In this document: positions 1-10,800 of the stretch, one piece after another
How positions within the stretch are numbered: the stretch's first letter is position 1
How the letters are laid out: the number at the start of each line of letters is the position of its first letter
NCBI GenBank assembly: GCA_965178125.1
Contig: OZ237736.1
Span: 372,001-436,000 of the forward strand
Origin: Bilabrum cf. latius
Taxonomy: Eukaryota > Bigyra: Bicosoecida > Bigyra > Bicosoecida
Direction of reading: 5' to 3'
Length of the DNA stretch: 64,000 nt
Notes under the pieces: model-generated
What the model was told of the DNA's origin: nothing
Seen by the model: the letters and a program-made list of their open reading frames with translations, nothing else
The model's database searches: none
Position numbers and translations under genes: made by a program

Positions 1-1750
1 CTGAACTGACAGCGCCAGAGCTCCCATCCTTTGCCGCGGCAGCAGGTTCGACCACCTCCAGCCTGGCCCGGATGCGGACGCAGCCGCCCACCGGTGTAAA
101 CTTCAGAGCATTTGACACAAGATTTGCTACAACCTGCTTGATCCGCACGGGGTCGCCTCGGATGTGACCCGGGACGTCGTCGCCGATCGCCACGTCGAGA
201 GCGATGCCCCGGCTATCGGCCGTTCGCTGGAAGGTCGCAACGATGTCGTCCAGCACCTGAGGCACGTCCACTACTTCGTCCCGCAGCTTCAGCCTGCCCT
301 GCTCGATGCGCTGGGCCTCGAGCACGTCATCGAAGATGCACTGCAGCCCCTTGCATCCTTCTTGCTGGGACCGGAGCACGTCCAATGCCTCCCTGACCTC
401 CTGGCGCAGCTCACCACTGGCAACGGTATCTGCCTTGGACCCGCTAGTGCCGCTTGTCCTCCTGCCCCGGCTGTGTCGAACTGAAGAGAGCGCCTTGATT
501 CGAGTCAGGCTCGCCTCCAGCTCGGATACTGCCAGAGACACCGCCTGAAGAGGCACCCGGGCCTCGTGGAAGATGTACCTGGTGAACTGCTGGATGGTGT
601 TCAGCCTCGTGTCGGCAGCCTCTCGCTTGTACACCTGTGCTTGCGCTGCCTGCTTCGCGACGAGGTACAGGTCGCTGTGGAGAATGGCTGCAGACGTCAT
701 GTACCGAAGAATGACGACGAGGATGTCGGTGCAGAAAACGAGAATGTCGCCGATGTCCGGCCCGACTAAAATGTCGATGTAGTAGTTGATGCCAGCGACG
801 TACACGAGGATCAACACGGCTGCAGGCACGTTTACGCGAGAGCAGCAGCTGGGTGGAGGACCTTTTTCGGCTTGCTCCGAGGGCGAGGCATTGCTTTCTT
901 CATTGCCTAGGATTGAGCTGGTGGGGTCCACGAGGTACACGGCTGGGTCACCACTCCGTCGGCTGCTCGGTGTGCCACCACCGAGGTCGAAATCGAGCCA
1001 GGGGGCCAGGTAAGGGTCCATTTGAAACCGAAACATTTCACCAAACACCAGAATCGCGGAAAGCAAGACTCCGAGGCCAAAGGGTATCTAGAGCGGGCTT
1101 CCAATATACTGCGCCAGAAAGCCGGAGACTACCATCAGTACCAAGGCAATCGACATTGCGACGACTCGCCGCAGCCTGAGTCGAACGACCAACTATCCAT
1201 CGTTCGAAAGAGCAGCTGCGCTTGAAATTGCAATAATCGCCCGGTGGTGATAGCCTGGGTGTCCCAGAACCGTTATACCATACGATAAATGCAAGCTAAG
1301 GAATGCATAGGCGGATCCAACCTGCGGAAAGCTGGGTGTAACACGTGTACATTCAATGATGATTCGATATACTGGCACTGTCCATAAATACACCCAGGCG
1401 ATTCCGGTACTCACTGCTGTGTCAAACAGAAACATTGAGGCCAGGTACATCCGTGATTTGGACGTGTCCAAGAAGGCCAGGCCGCACAATGCCAGCATGC
1501 CATGCAGAAGAAACGCACTTGACAGGGCGGCGTGCATAACTCTATCTGAGAAATCGACTGGACCCGTGCAATCCTGAGACAGTACGAAGCAGGTCGTCGT
1601 GAAGCTCCAAAAGCAACAGAGCGCTGACAGTATCAGCATGGTCAGGTACAATATCCATTCATCAAAAAAATTAGACACCATACCAATGCTGGAATAGGCA
1701 CTTGCCCTATCCGTTGCGATCCGCCTTTGGGAAAGGATATATATCTTCAT
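1..1750 (-). CDS. Multi-TM sensor histidine kinase (3' end outside window)
   Basis: The protein would sense a signal at a membrane and autophosphorylate on His. Translated from 1750 leftwards, it starts with about five to eight hydrophobic segments (roughly 1680-750). A HisKA-type H-box follows near 565 (FHEARVPLQAVSL, candidate phospho-His in FHE). Near 90-110 is the HATPase N-box, VANLVSNALKFTPVGG. One frame runs throughout with TAG at 1195-1193 and about 1089-1087, inside the membrane region; both are read as Gln. No TGA or TAA interrupts it. The remaining ATP-binding G boxes and any receiver domain lie beyond position 1. The start at 1750 is the first ATG of the frame, but a TAG just upstream means it could extend. 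Seen: motifs and frame. Known: HisKA/HATPase_c family. Inferred: signal and partners, which I cannot name. Confidence 0.8.
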
Positions 1751-1952
1751 CTTCTAATGCCGAGTCGCACAAGATGGTCGCACTGCAAAAAACCTTGTGG
1801 ACTATGATAGCAGGTGTAAAGAATCACGAATTGCTGTTACACCTGCTCTATCCGGTGACATCACAACACTTAGCTGAATTACTGGCGAATACCGTCAATA
1901 AATATTGGAAAGCGATCCGCCAAGAATATCAGATTCGGCATTTGTAACGTGA

Positions 1953-4454
1953 GAAAAAAAACACCGGCACCGCATTCATGCGCCCAGTTGCAAAGAACGA
2001 CCTGGCCAGAGCCCCAAGGTGGACGAGTTCAGACCTATCTGCTACGCTTCGGTGCTCTCGAAGACAATCAGTCTTGTAGCAAACGCTAAGGTCGTTGAGT
2101 ACTGTGAACAGCATGGACTCTTCGGCCTCGACCAAGCTGGGTTTCGGGTTGGCAAGAACTGCTAGCAAGCTTACTGTACCGTGCTTGAGTGGGTCCGACA
2201 GCGTGGACTAGACGGCGGGGTCCTTATCTTCTTTGATGTGAAGGGTGCTTATGACAGCTGTCAGTGGAATATCATGGAAGCGATCATGAAGGCTCAGGGC
2301 TGGGGAGATCAGGCAACTGGTTTCCTTCTGTCACGACTGAAGGTCTCGGTCCGGATCAGGGACCCAGCAACTGGTAAGACATCCAGGCCAATCCAGAAGG
2401 AGGCTGGGACCCCGCAAGGAGAAGTACTCTCACCGGCGCTCTTCCTCGTCTTCATGGGGGTCCTCCTCGAGGCCATTGCGAGAGAGCGCTCAGATTTGGG
2501 ACACTCTCATGTACTACAACCGTCACCAGGATGTAGAGGTACTCCTTGGGGACAGTGCGGCTATGCAGATGACTATGTAGCGGCAGCAACGACATGGACG
2601 GAGGCCTGTCAGGTGGTCGCGGTCGTCACTGAGCTGTTCGAACTGGCCGGACTTGAGCTTGGATTTCGACCAGTGAGTCCATCAGGGCTCGCGAAGAAGA
2701 CTGCCATGATGCCGTTTGGACTTGCAGCCGACTCCTTTCCCCGTGGGTGGGACGACGATATCGCGTGTACAGCCACGGAAGTGAACCCATCATGGGTAGA
2801 ACAGACATGGACCGTTCCCCGCGCGAAGTCGTATGTGTATCTAGGGTTGCTGATATCGACGACGAGGATCCATGCCACAGCAGCAGAGCTTGGGCCCGGC
2901 TACGAAGAGAGGGACGTGATAGCCATTGACATGGTCCCCCACGTTCGGCGAAGGGTGGCAATGGCGATGCAACAAGCGTCCATCATAACCCGCGCTGCAG
3001 TTGACTGTGATTGGTCGGTTCGTCTACACTCCCAGATTCTCTATTCTGGAGCGCTCACAAGCGCGCTCTATGGCATTGGTGCTGCTGGATGCGCCACTGG
3101 CTGGGAACGCTTCCGAGGTCTGGAACAGCGGATCTCTGTGAACTACGGCGTGATCATGAATGCAGCTGTGCTGAGTGTAGTGGACCGTTTCCTGGCACGC
3201 ATGAGGTGGATGCTGGCCACTGGAATGGCTGACCGTATGCCATTTGCCGTCGAAGGACGTCGCTTGCCGAAAGTGGCGTTGGATTCTGAGGTATGGCTTG
3301 CGAGTGCTGCCGGAAGGACCGCACGGGACCTCTTTGAGCTCATGCGAGCCCCAGATAGGAGGGGTCTACCAGTGGTATCTCACTACATCCGGACTGCATA
3401 CATGTGCCAGTAGATGTCGCAGCAGGGACCTCTTAGTGCTGCGGCGTCTCTCAGGCTTCACCTTCATGACAATGGAGTATCTGTTGACAACGGAGTGACT
3501 TGGCTGGGTGAGAAGGAGCTGAATCGAGCGGTGCGCCGTTGGCACTCGTCGAAGTCTGCTTCTAGCATCAGGTCTTTCAGGAACTTGAGCCCTGGATGCC
3601 ACTCCGGTTACGTCCTGGCGAGCGCAATCAGGCAGCAGAATGCAGAACAGACAGTGTCACTGGACCAGTACCATGGTCAGGTTGATGGGGTGTTCGGCCC
3701 TGGTTCACTGCCTACCACTGCAGCACTGCAACTGCGTGGCTCCGACGGGCGATTGATCCTTCGTGTTCGTGCGGGTATTTACCCTCGTTCCTGTTCCCCT
3801 ACTCCAGAGCTGACTGACAAGGTGGCTGTGGAGATGACTCGCCGAGAGTCATCGCTGCAGTCACGTGGTCTTCAGGCAGAGTGGGTCTCCGGTGACTGGG
3901 CCAGTCGAACTTCAGAGGAGAAGGGCAAGATAAGGAAGGCATGGGCGGACCATGGCCTACGTCTTGAACCTCACCCACAACCTCTGGAGCAGGACAGGCG
4001 TGGAGTCGCTGCTGCTGAGCGAACCATTCCCAAGATGCGCCGAGCAATTGCCCGCTCTAGCGCCTCTGTTGGATTGGTACGGCTTGCGACACTGGTGGTT
4101 GATGAGCTGAGTGTAAAGATCAGAACGTTTCCGTCCTGGACTGCCTGCAGGTGGTGGACTGGGGCCTCGGTGCGAGGCTGGACTGCGAGCTCATCGGATG
4201 ACCTGTATGCTGCAATGCGAGCTCAGGATCGCAGGGGACATCGTGTGGCTCGCCCTAGAGGGCTCATGCACACTCTTGAGAGGATCTGGGCGCGTGAGAT
4301 GGCGACTTCGCTTCGCTGTGTCTTGCGTGAAAGGGAGTAGCTACGTCGTACATGGACGTCCCGCTGGTGGCGGATGGCATGTGTCGACGGTCCGGCTGTC
4401 CTTACGAGGATGGCTCGGGCTCACTCTCCTTCCCTCTGGTCCTTTGGTGGATGA
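1953..4454 (+). CDS. Non-LTR retrotransposon reverse transcriptase (5'-truncated)
   Basis: RNA-dependent DNA polymerase of a LINE-like element. The frame opens just after a TGA at 1950. RT motifs appear in order: VDEFRPICYASVLSK (about 2010-2055), LDQAGFRVGKNC (about 2130), FFDVKGAYDSC (about 2235), GTPQGEVLSPALF (about 2410), YADDYV (about 2565). An approximately 600-residue C-terminal region follows. In-frame TAGs at 2163, 3411 and 4338 are read as Gln; the first lies in the conserved segment after the GFR motif (NC-Q-QAYC). The frame closes with TGA at 4452. No endonuclease domain precedes the RT, so the copy looks 5'-truncated, as is usual for LINEs. A Cys-rich motif (CRRSGCPYEDGSG) sits in another frame near 4385, so the very 3' end may be frameshifted. 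No complete element boundaries were found. Confidence 0.85.
1953..4454 (+). mobile_element. LINE-like retrotransposon fragment
   Basis: The extent is defined by the reverse-transcriptase frame; the 5' part (endonuclease/ORF1) is missing. I did not find target-site duplications or a poly-A tail. The copy carries the same TAG-as-Gln usage as host genes, so it has been maintained under the host code. Confidence 0.7.
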
Positions 4455-4896
4455 GTGGCTGAGTCTCAGGGTGATCGTCTCGGTATGTGTAGCACCATGA
4501 TGTTTCGGAAATCCTCTTTGGGACGAGGGGTTCTTCTTTCTTTTGCTTTCTTTTGAGGCTTTGGCCTTTGCTCTAGGGGGGGGCTGCGGGTCTTTTGATC
4601 GCGTTGTTCTCTGAGGTCATCTTTGATGGCCCCACCTTGGGGGTGTGACAGCCATTCGTGGTTGCACATTACTTTGTGTGGTTTCTTTACCCTACAAATT
4701 ATTCTGGTATTCTGGTACCGCCGGCCGCCGGTGGTGGCACGGTGGTGCAAGTACTTGCGTCAAAGAAGGTTTCAGCGACCATTATAGCGATTGAGCCTAA
4801 CTTTGCGATAGTCATTTGTTGTATTATTATTTTCATTGCTTCTGGGGCCGTGATAGTCGTGCTTTCCAAGATTAGAAGCAATTTCCGTCGGATCGA
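4455..4896 (+). other. Spacer between the LINE and the giant RCC1/TIG gene
   Basis: Contains T-rich stretches near 4515-4560 and a G run near 4576. It probably holds the LINE 3' end and the promoter of the downstream gene. No gene is supported. A short ORF at 4658-4978 encodes a hydrophobic patch but has no other sign of coding. Confidence 0.4.
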
Positions 4897-7800
4897 ATGC
4901 GGCGAACTGCAACTGCGACCCAGATACCAAGCCAACAGTGGACCTGCACCTGCATCATTGCCTATGCGTTGTTTGTAAGTATGTGTAAGGCGTCATCAGC
5001 CCCTGTGTACAAGGATTAGCCCAGGTGTAGTTCTATAGGGGCATAGTCAACTAGTTGGTGCCGTCATTTGCTTCCGTTGGACGTGCATCTCGAGCCATGG
5101 TTCGATGAACTTCGAGTTCGGGCGCTACTCCCAACGATTAGCCCATTCTAGCAGCTTCTAGCATCCGGCTCTGCATCACCGCAAGGCACATAGTCGAGCC
5201 CCTCTGCCGGCGTCGTGTGGATGGCTGTGGACTTGCAAGGCGATTTCCGCAAGGCGAATTCGGTGTACCTGCCGGGAGCAGTTCCTGCCGACTTTGGCGA
5301 TTGGAATTTGGAAGAAATCACACACTCCTCAACCGCCCGCGCCGACATCATCATCCGCGTCGAGGTGCAAGGCAGCAGCCTGCCGGATTCCCGGCTGGCG
5401 GGCTCGATCATGCTCGCTGACGGCGGAAGCGTCCGGGCGTGGCGAGCAACCTCGAGCTCATCGGCGCCATGGAAAGAAATCACGGGGTACAATCGCCCCG
5501 TGCTGCTGGGCCGGGGGCTTCAACTCGTTGGTGAGGGCTAGGGTGACCAGAGTGAAGGGTCTTCCGTCGTGGTGAGCAGCCGCAACGCCCTTGGCAACAG
5601 CACCCGGCGGGCATTTGACGAAGCTTCAGAGGCGCTCGCGATCCGAGTGGCCATTCCAATGTCTGCTATCCATGAGCTAGACCCGTTCAAGAACTCTGGC
5701 GCCGCGAGTGCCTGGGCGGGTGCACCCGTCGTGACCAATCAGGGCACGGCGGCGCTCGAAGCCATTTAGGACCCAGCGACTGTCTCCTGCTGGTCTGGGG
5801 GCAGATTTAGTCTTACGCAGTGCGCTCTAGCTCGGGCAACAGCCGATAGACTGAAGGAAAACCATGTGTGGGAAAAAGGGTACCGCGCTGGGGTGGAGGC
5901 TGACGACCAGTACGTCTTGGAGATCGGTATGGGAGCGGGCGAAGATGCGACATGTGCGTGGCAGGCATCGGGCACGATGTTCTGCTGGGGAAGCGGCAAT
6001 GGTGGCAGGTTAGCAACCGGTAGTACAGCGAATGTGCGCGTGCCAACCGAGATCCTTGTCGCTGGCAGTGTGATCAGCGCCAGCATCGGATACGAGGACA
6101 GCGACAACAATGTGCATGGGTGCGCTGCATTGCTCGAAGGCAGCGTGCTGTGCTGGGGCTCGAACTCGTTTGGACAACTCGGCCTGGGCGACAAAGACGA
6201 CCGAGAAAGGTTGCTGCCCCAGTCCCTATCCGTCACGCAAGCCACGCAGGTGTGCGCCGGGGCGGGCTTTTCTTGTGCTGTCATTGCCAACAAGGCGCAT
6301 TGCTGGGGCAGCAAAGACGAAGACAGGAGCGGCACGGGTGGCAACGATGCTTTCAGTCCACGCCAAATAGACGGAGGCACGTCTACGAAAGTTGCGTGTG
6401 GTAAAGACTTTGGTTGCGCTATTATCGGCGGTGGTGCCAAGTGCTGGGGTAAAGGAAGCCAGACTGGCGTCGGCGACAGAACGAGTCCATCGAGTGTATC
6501 AGGACTATCAAGTGGAATCGTTGATATTTGCGCAGGGGGGGATCATGCGTGTGCCGTACGATCGAATGGCAGGGTGGTGTGTTGGGGCAGTGGAAGCAAG
6601 GGACAGCTAGGCAGGACACCATCTAGTTCATCGCCAGGCGAGGTCACTGGAATCTCGACCGCAGTTAAAGTAAGCTGTGGGGAGTTCCATACGTGCGTCG
6701 TCTTATCGGACCGTAGTGTTCGGTGCTTTGGAGACAATGGGAATGGTCAGGTAGGCAGCGGGAGCTCAGCTTCGACAGTGGGTTCGCCAGCATTGGTGGT
6801 TGGCCTGCGTTCGGGTGCCCTCGATGTAGAATGCGGCGCACGGCATACTGCAGTCATGCTAGACTCTGGCCAAATTCAAATGTTTGGATATAACGGAGGC
6901 AGCACTGGCATTCTGGCCGTGCCCTCATTATCTGAGTCCAACACAGCGCTGACCCCCTTTGGGCTTGATGACGACATTCAAAGCGGGGCCGCCCGCAAGT
7001 CCGTGGCAGTCAGGGGGCCTGCTGCCGTCGGCAGCGATCACGTGTGCGTGCACTTGGACTTGAATCCTATTGCAGTGCAGTGCTTTGGCTCAAATGATCA
7101 CGGCTAGTTGGGGGCGGGTGATCTCGTGCACGAGATCCAGGCGTGGAGGATGCCACTTGTGCAATACAGGCTGACCCTCACGTCTCCCGTAGCCTAGCTG
7201 GCAAGCGGCGGCGCACATTCGTGCGTGATGTTCTCAGATGGTGATGTGTATTGCCATGGAAGAAACAACGAAGGCTAGCTAGGAATCGGGTCGACCTCCA
7301 ATTTAGGAGTGCCAAGATCCTCAGCAATCTCGCTGCCCGAGCCTGCAGTGGCAGTTGCTGCAGGCGACGCCCACACATGCGTTCTTCTTCTCGATGGCAC
7401 TGTGCGATGTTTCGGTAGCAACGCAAACCAACGCATCGGGCTAGGCACTGGCACTGCCAGGAGCACCTCGCCCAGCTCTCAGCTGTCCATGCCGGGAGGT
7501 CAGGACGCAATTGTCATCGGCACTGGAGCCCTGCACACCTGTGTGGCACTGCACGACACCTCCATATCCTGCTTCGGCAGCAATAGCAAAGGCTAGTTGG
7601 GAGATGGCTCGACGACGTAGCGCGGGGCCGGGAGTGCGAACAAGTGGGATGGGGGCCGCGTGAGACAGATTTGCGCGGGGGACGACTTCACGTGTGCCCT
7701 GGCGAGCGGTGGTCACATGCGATGCTGGGGAGCCAAGGAGCACGTTGGCTCGAATCCGGCTGCAGACATTACCGATGCTAGCCTCGCTGCCAATGTCTCG

Positions 7801-10800
7801 CTAGCTCACGCAGGTTTCAGCTCCAAACAGGTTGCATCGATAGGCTGCGGGGCCAAGCATGCTTGCGCTGTCACTGCCCATGGTTAGCTGCTGTGCTTTG
7901 GCGATAATTCGCAGGGGCAGTTGGGCACCGGAGACTCGACAAACAGGCCGGACTCGAGCACTGTAGCGCCGGTGCCGGTGGACTCTTTGGGATCAAGAGT
8001 TGTGCGGGTCTACTGCGGCGGGGACCGGACATGCGTGCTGCTGCAGAGCGGGGCTTTCAAGTGCTTCGGCAAACAAACGTCTTGGAAGATTGGGCATGCT
8101 TTATCCACATCAAGAACGCCAGACCAGGCAGCCGAGGTCATGTTCGGCCACAAGAAGAAGAGGGAGTGCGCCGGTGGCACGGACTGCATGTCACCGGGCT
8201 CCGCGATGCTGCAGCCCTACACCATCAACTACGATGAGACTGAAAGTTCCGAGGCGATCCTCTCGCGCTCACTCCCCAATCCAAGGACATGGTCTGCCAA
8301 TGGTTACATGTTTCCCGGCGAGGTAGACCCGCTGCTGAACGAGAGGGAGGCAGTCGGTGCCCTGTTGAGCGGGGGCTCGGTTGAGGTGCTGAGTGGAGAT
8401 GTCGTGGTTTTTGCTCCCCCTGAAACTACTCTTGATGCCCCTGCTTTTCTCAACGACACCGCTGTCGTATTTGGTAGTGCTGTCCGGAATTCGATCCTTC
8501 CGGAAGGCGGCTCAACCCTGACCATCGCACGTAATTGGGCGGCAATAGAACAGATGCAGCTGGTAGAATAGGGCAATGTGGATGTAACAGTGAGCGGCAA
8601 GCCTTGCACGAACGTGTAGACGGGAAATTGGAAGAGCATTTAGTGCAAGTCTCCTGCCGGGGACGGTCTCGGTCACGAGGTGCTCGTGTGGATTTCAACG
8701 CGCGCGCCGGGTTTGCTTCCTAGCGTGATGAGGGTTGGCTCCATCGACTACACCATGCCACTTATATCCCAAGTCACTCCAAGTGGTGGCCTGCTCCCGC
8801 GGATTAGCTCTGCTGGCACTGGATCGACGATTCAAATCATTGGCTCTGGTTTTGGCAACCCCGGAGCTTTGGCACAGGCACCAACCGTGCTGATTGGACC
8901 TTTGGAGGTGCTTTGCGACAGCATCGTTCATGTTTCCGACATCTAGTTGAGCTGCAGGATGCCGGCTGTTGCAGGCACCAACTTGCCTTTAGTGGTGAAA
9001 GTGCGCGACTCGTGGAAGAGCCCAGCCGTGAATGTGTCCACCGGAATGGCTCGAATAACTGCAATCGACCCCGCTCAGGTGCTTCCAGCGGCACCAGGAA
9101 CATACACGTACAACTTCACGATCAGCGGCACGGCTTTCAGCAAGGACCTCCTGTCCAGTATATCGGTTGGCGGAGAAGAGTGCCCAATCACCACGGTTGT
9201 GTCAGACAGCGAGATTCGATGCGATAACGTCGAGGCACCCAGGTCATGGCAATCGAACGACGTGGTTGCGACGTATGGTGGCAAGCAATTGAAAGCAAGG
9301 GGTGCGTTAAGAGCCGTAGCAGCTCCCACTGTGACATCGGCCGTGACGACGAGCGGGGTGCCTGTGGCCGGCGGCGTGCAGGTGCGTCTGGTGGGCGACG
9401 GGCTGGGCGTGTCTGCGTCTGACATAGCGTCTGTGACGTGGGCTGGTCGGTCGGTGGCATCGTCGGGGTGGGAGTGGGTGAGCACGCAGGAGGTGCGCGT
9501 GATGGTGCCGGCTCGCGTGGACAAGAGCCCGAGCGGGGACGCGGCTGCAGTGGTGGTGAGCACACGCGGGGGTCTGTCTTCGCCAGCGTACAACGTGTCG
9601 TACGACTCGATCCGTCTGGAGGTGGTGGCGCCAGTGCAGCCGCTTCCGGGGTCGGGTGTGTACGAGGAGATGTTTGAGGTGGGTGGCAGCGGGCTTCGGT
9701 CTGACACGTTGCTGGGCGGGTGGGTGGGCGGGAGTCGTTGCGGGAGCGTGAGCGTGGTTGATTCGTCTGCTTTGGGTCTTGGATCTGTGTCGGGTCCGTA
9801 TGTGCGATGCAGCGGTGTGCGGTCTCCATCGTCTTGGTCTGGTCGTGACGTGGTGCTGTCGTATGGACTGGTGGGGAATGTGACTCTTCGGGACGCGATC
9901 CGTCCGTTGAATGCTCCCACTGTGACATCGGCCGTGACGACGAGCGGGGTGCCTGTGGCCGGCGGGGTGCAGGTGCGTCTGGTGGGCGACGGGCTGGGCG
10001 TGTCTGCGTCTGACATAGCGTCTGTGACGTGGGCTGGTCGGTCGGTGGCATCGTCGGGGTGGGAGTGGGTGAGCACGCAGGAGGTGCGCGTGATGGTGCC
10101 GGCTCGCGTGGACAAGAGCCCGAGCGGGGACGCGGCTGCAGTGGTGGTGAGCACGCGCGGGGGTCTGTCTTCGCCAGCGTACAACGTGTCGTACGACTCG
10201 ATCCGTCTGGAGGTGGTGGCGCCAGTGCAGCCGCTTCCGGGGTCGGGTGTGTACGAGGAGACGTTTGAGGTGGGCGGCAGCGGGCTTCGGTCTGACACGT
10301 TGCTGGGCGGGTGGGTGGGCGGGAGTCGTTGCGGGAGCGTGAGCGTGGTTGATTCGTCTGCTTTGGGTCTTGGATCTGTGTCGGGTCCGTATGTGCGATG
10401 CAGCGGTGTGCGGTCTCCATCGTCTTGGTCTGGTCGTGACGTGGTGCTGTCGTATGGACTGGTGGGGAACGTGACTCTGCGGGACGCGATCCGTCCGTTG
10501 AATGCTCCCACTGTGACATCGGCCGTGACGACGAGCGGGGTGCCTGTGGCCGGCGGGGTGCAGGTGCGTCTGGTGGGCGACGGGCTGGGCGTGTCTGCGT
10601 CTGACATAGCATCTGTGACGTGGGCTGGTCGGTCGGTGGCATCGTCGGGGTGGGAGTGGGTGAGCACGCAGGAGGTGCGCGTGATGGTGCCGGCTCGCGT
10701 GGACAAGAGCCCGAGCGGGGACACGGCTGCAGTGGTGGTGAGCACGCGCGGGGGTCTGTCTTCGCCAGCGTACAACGTGTCGTACGACTCGATCCGTCTG

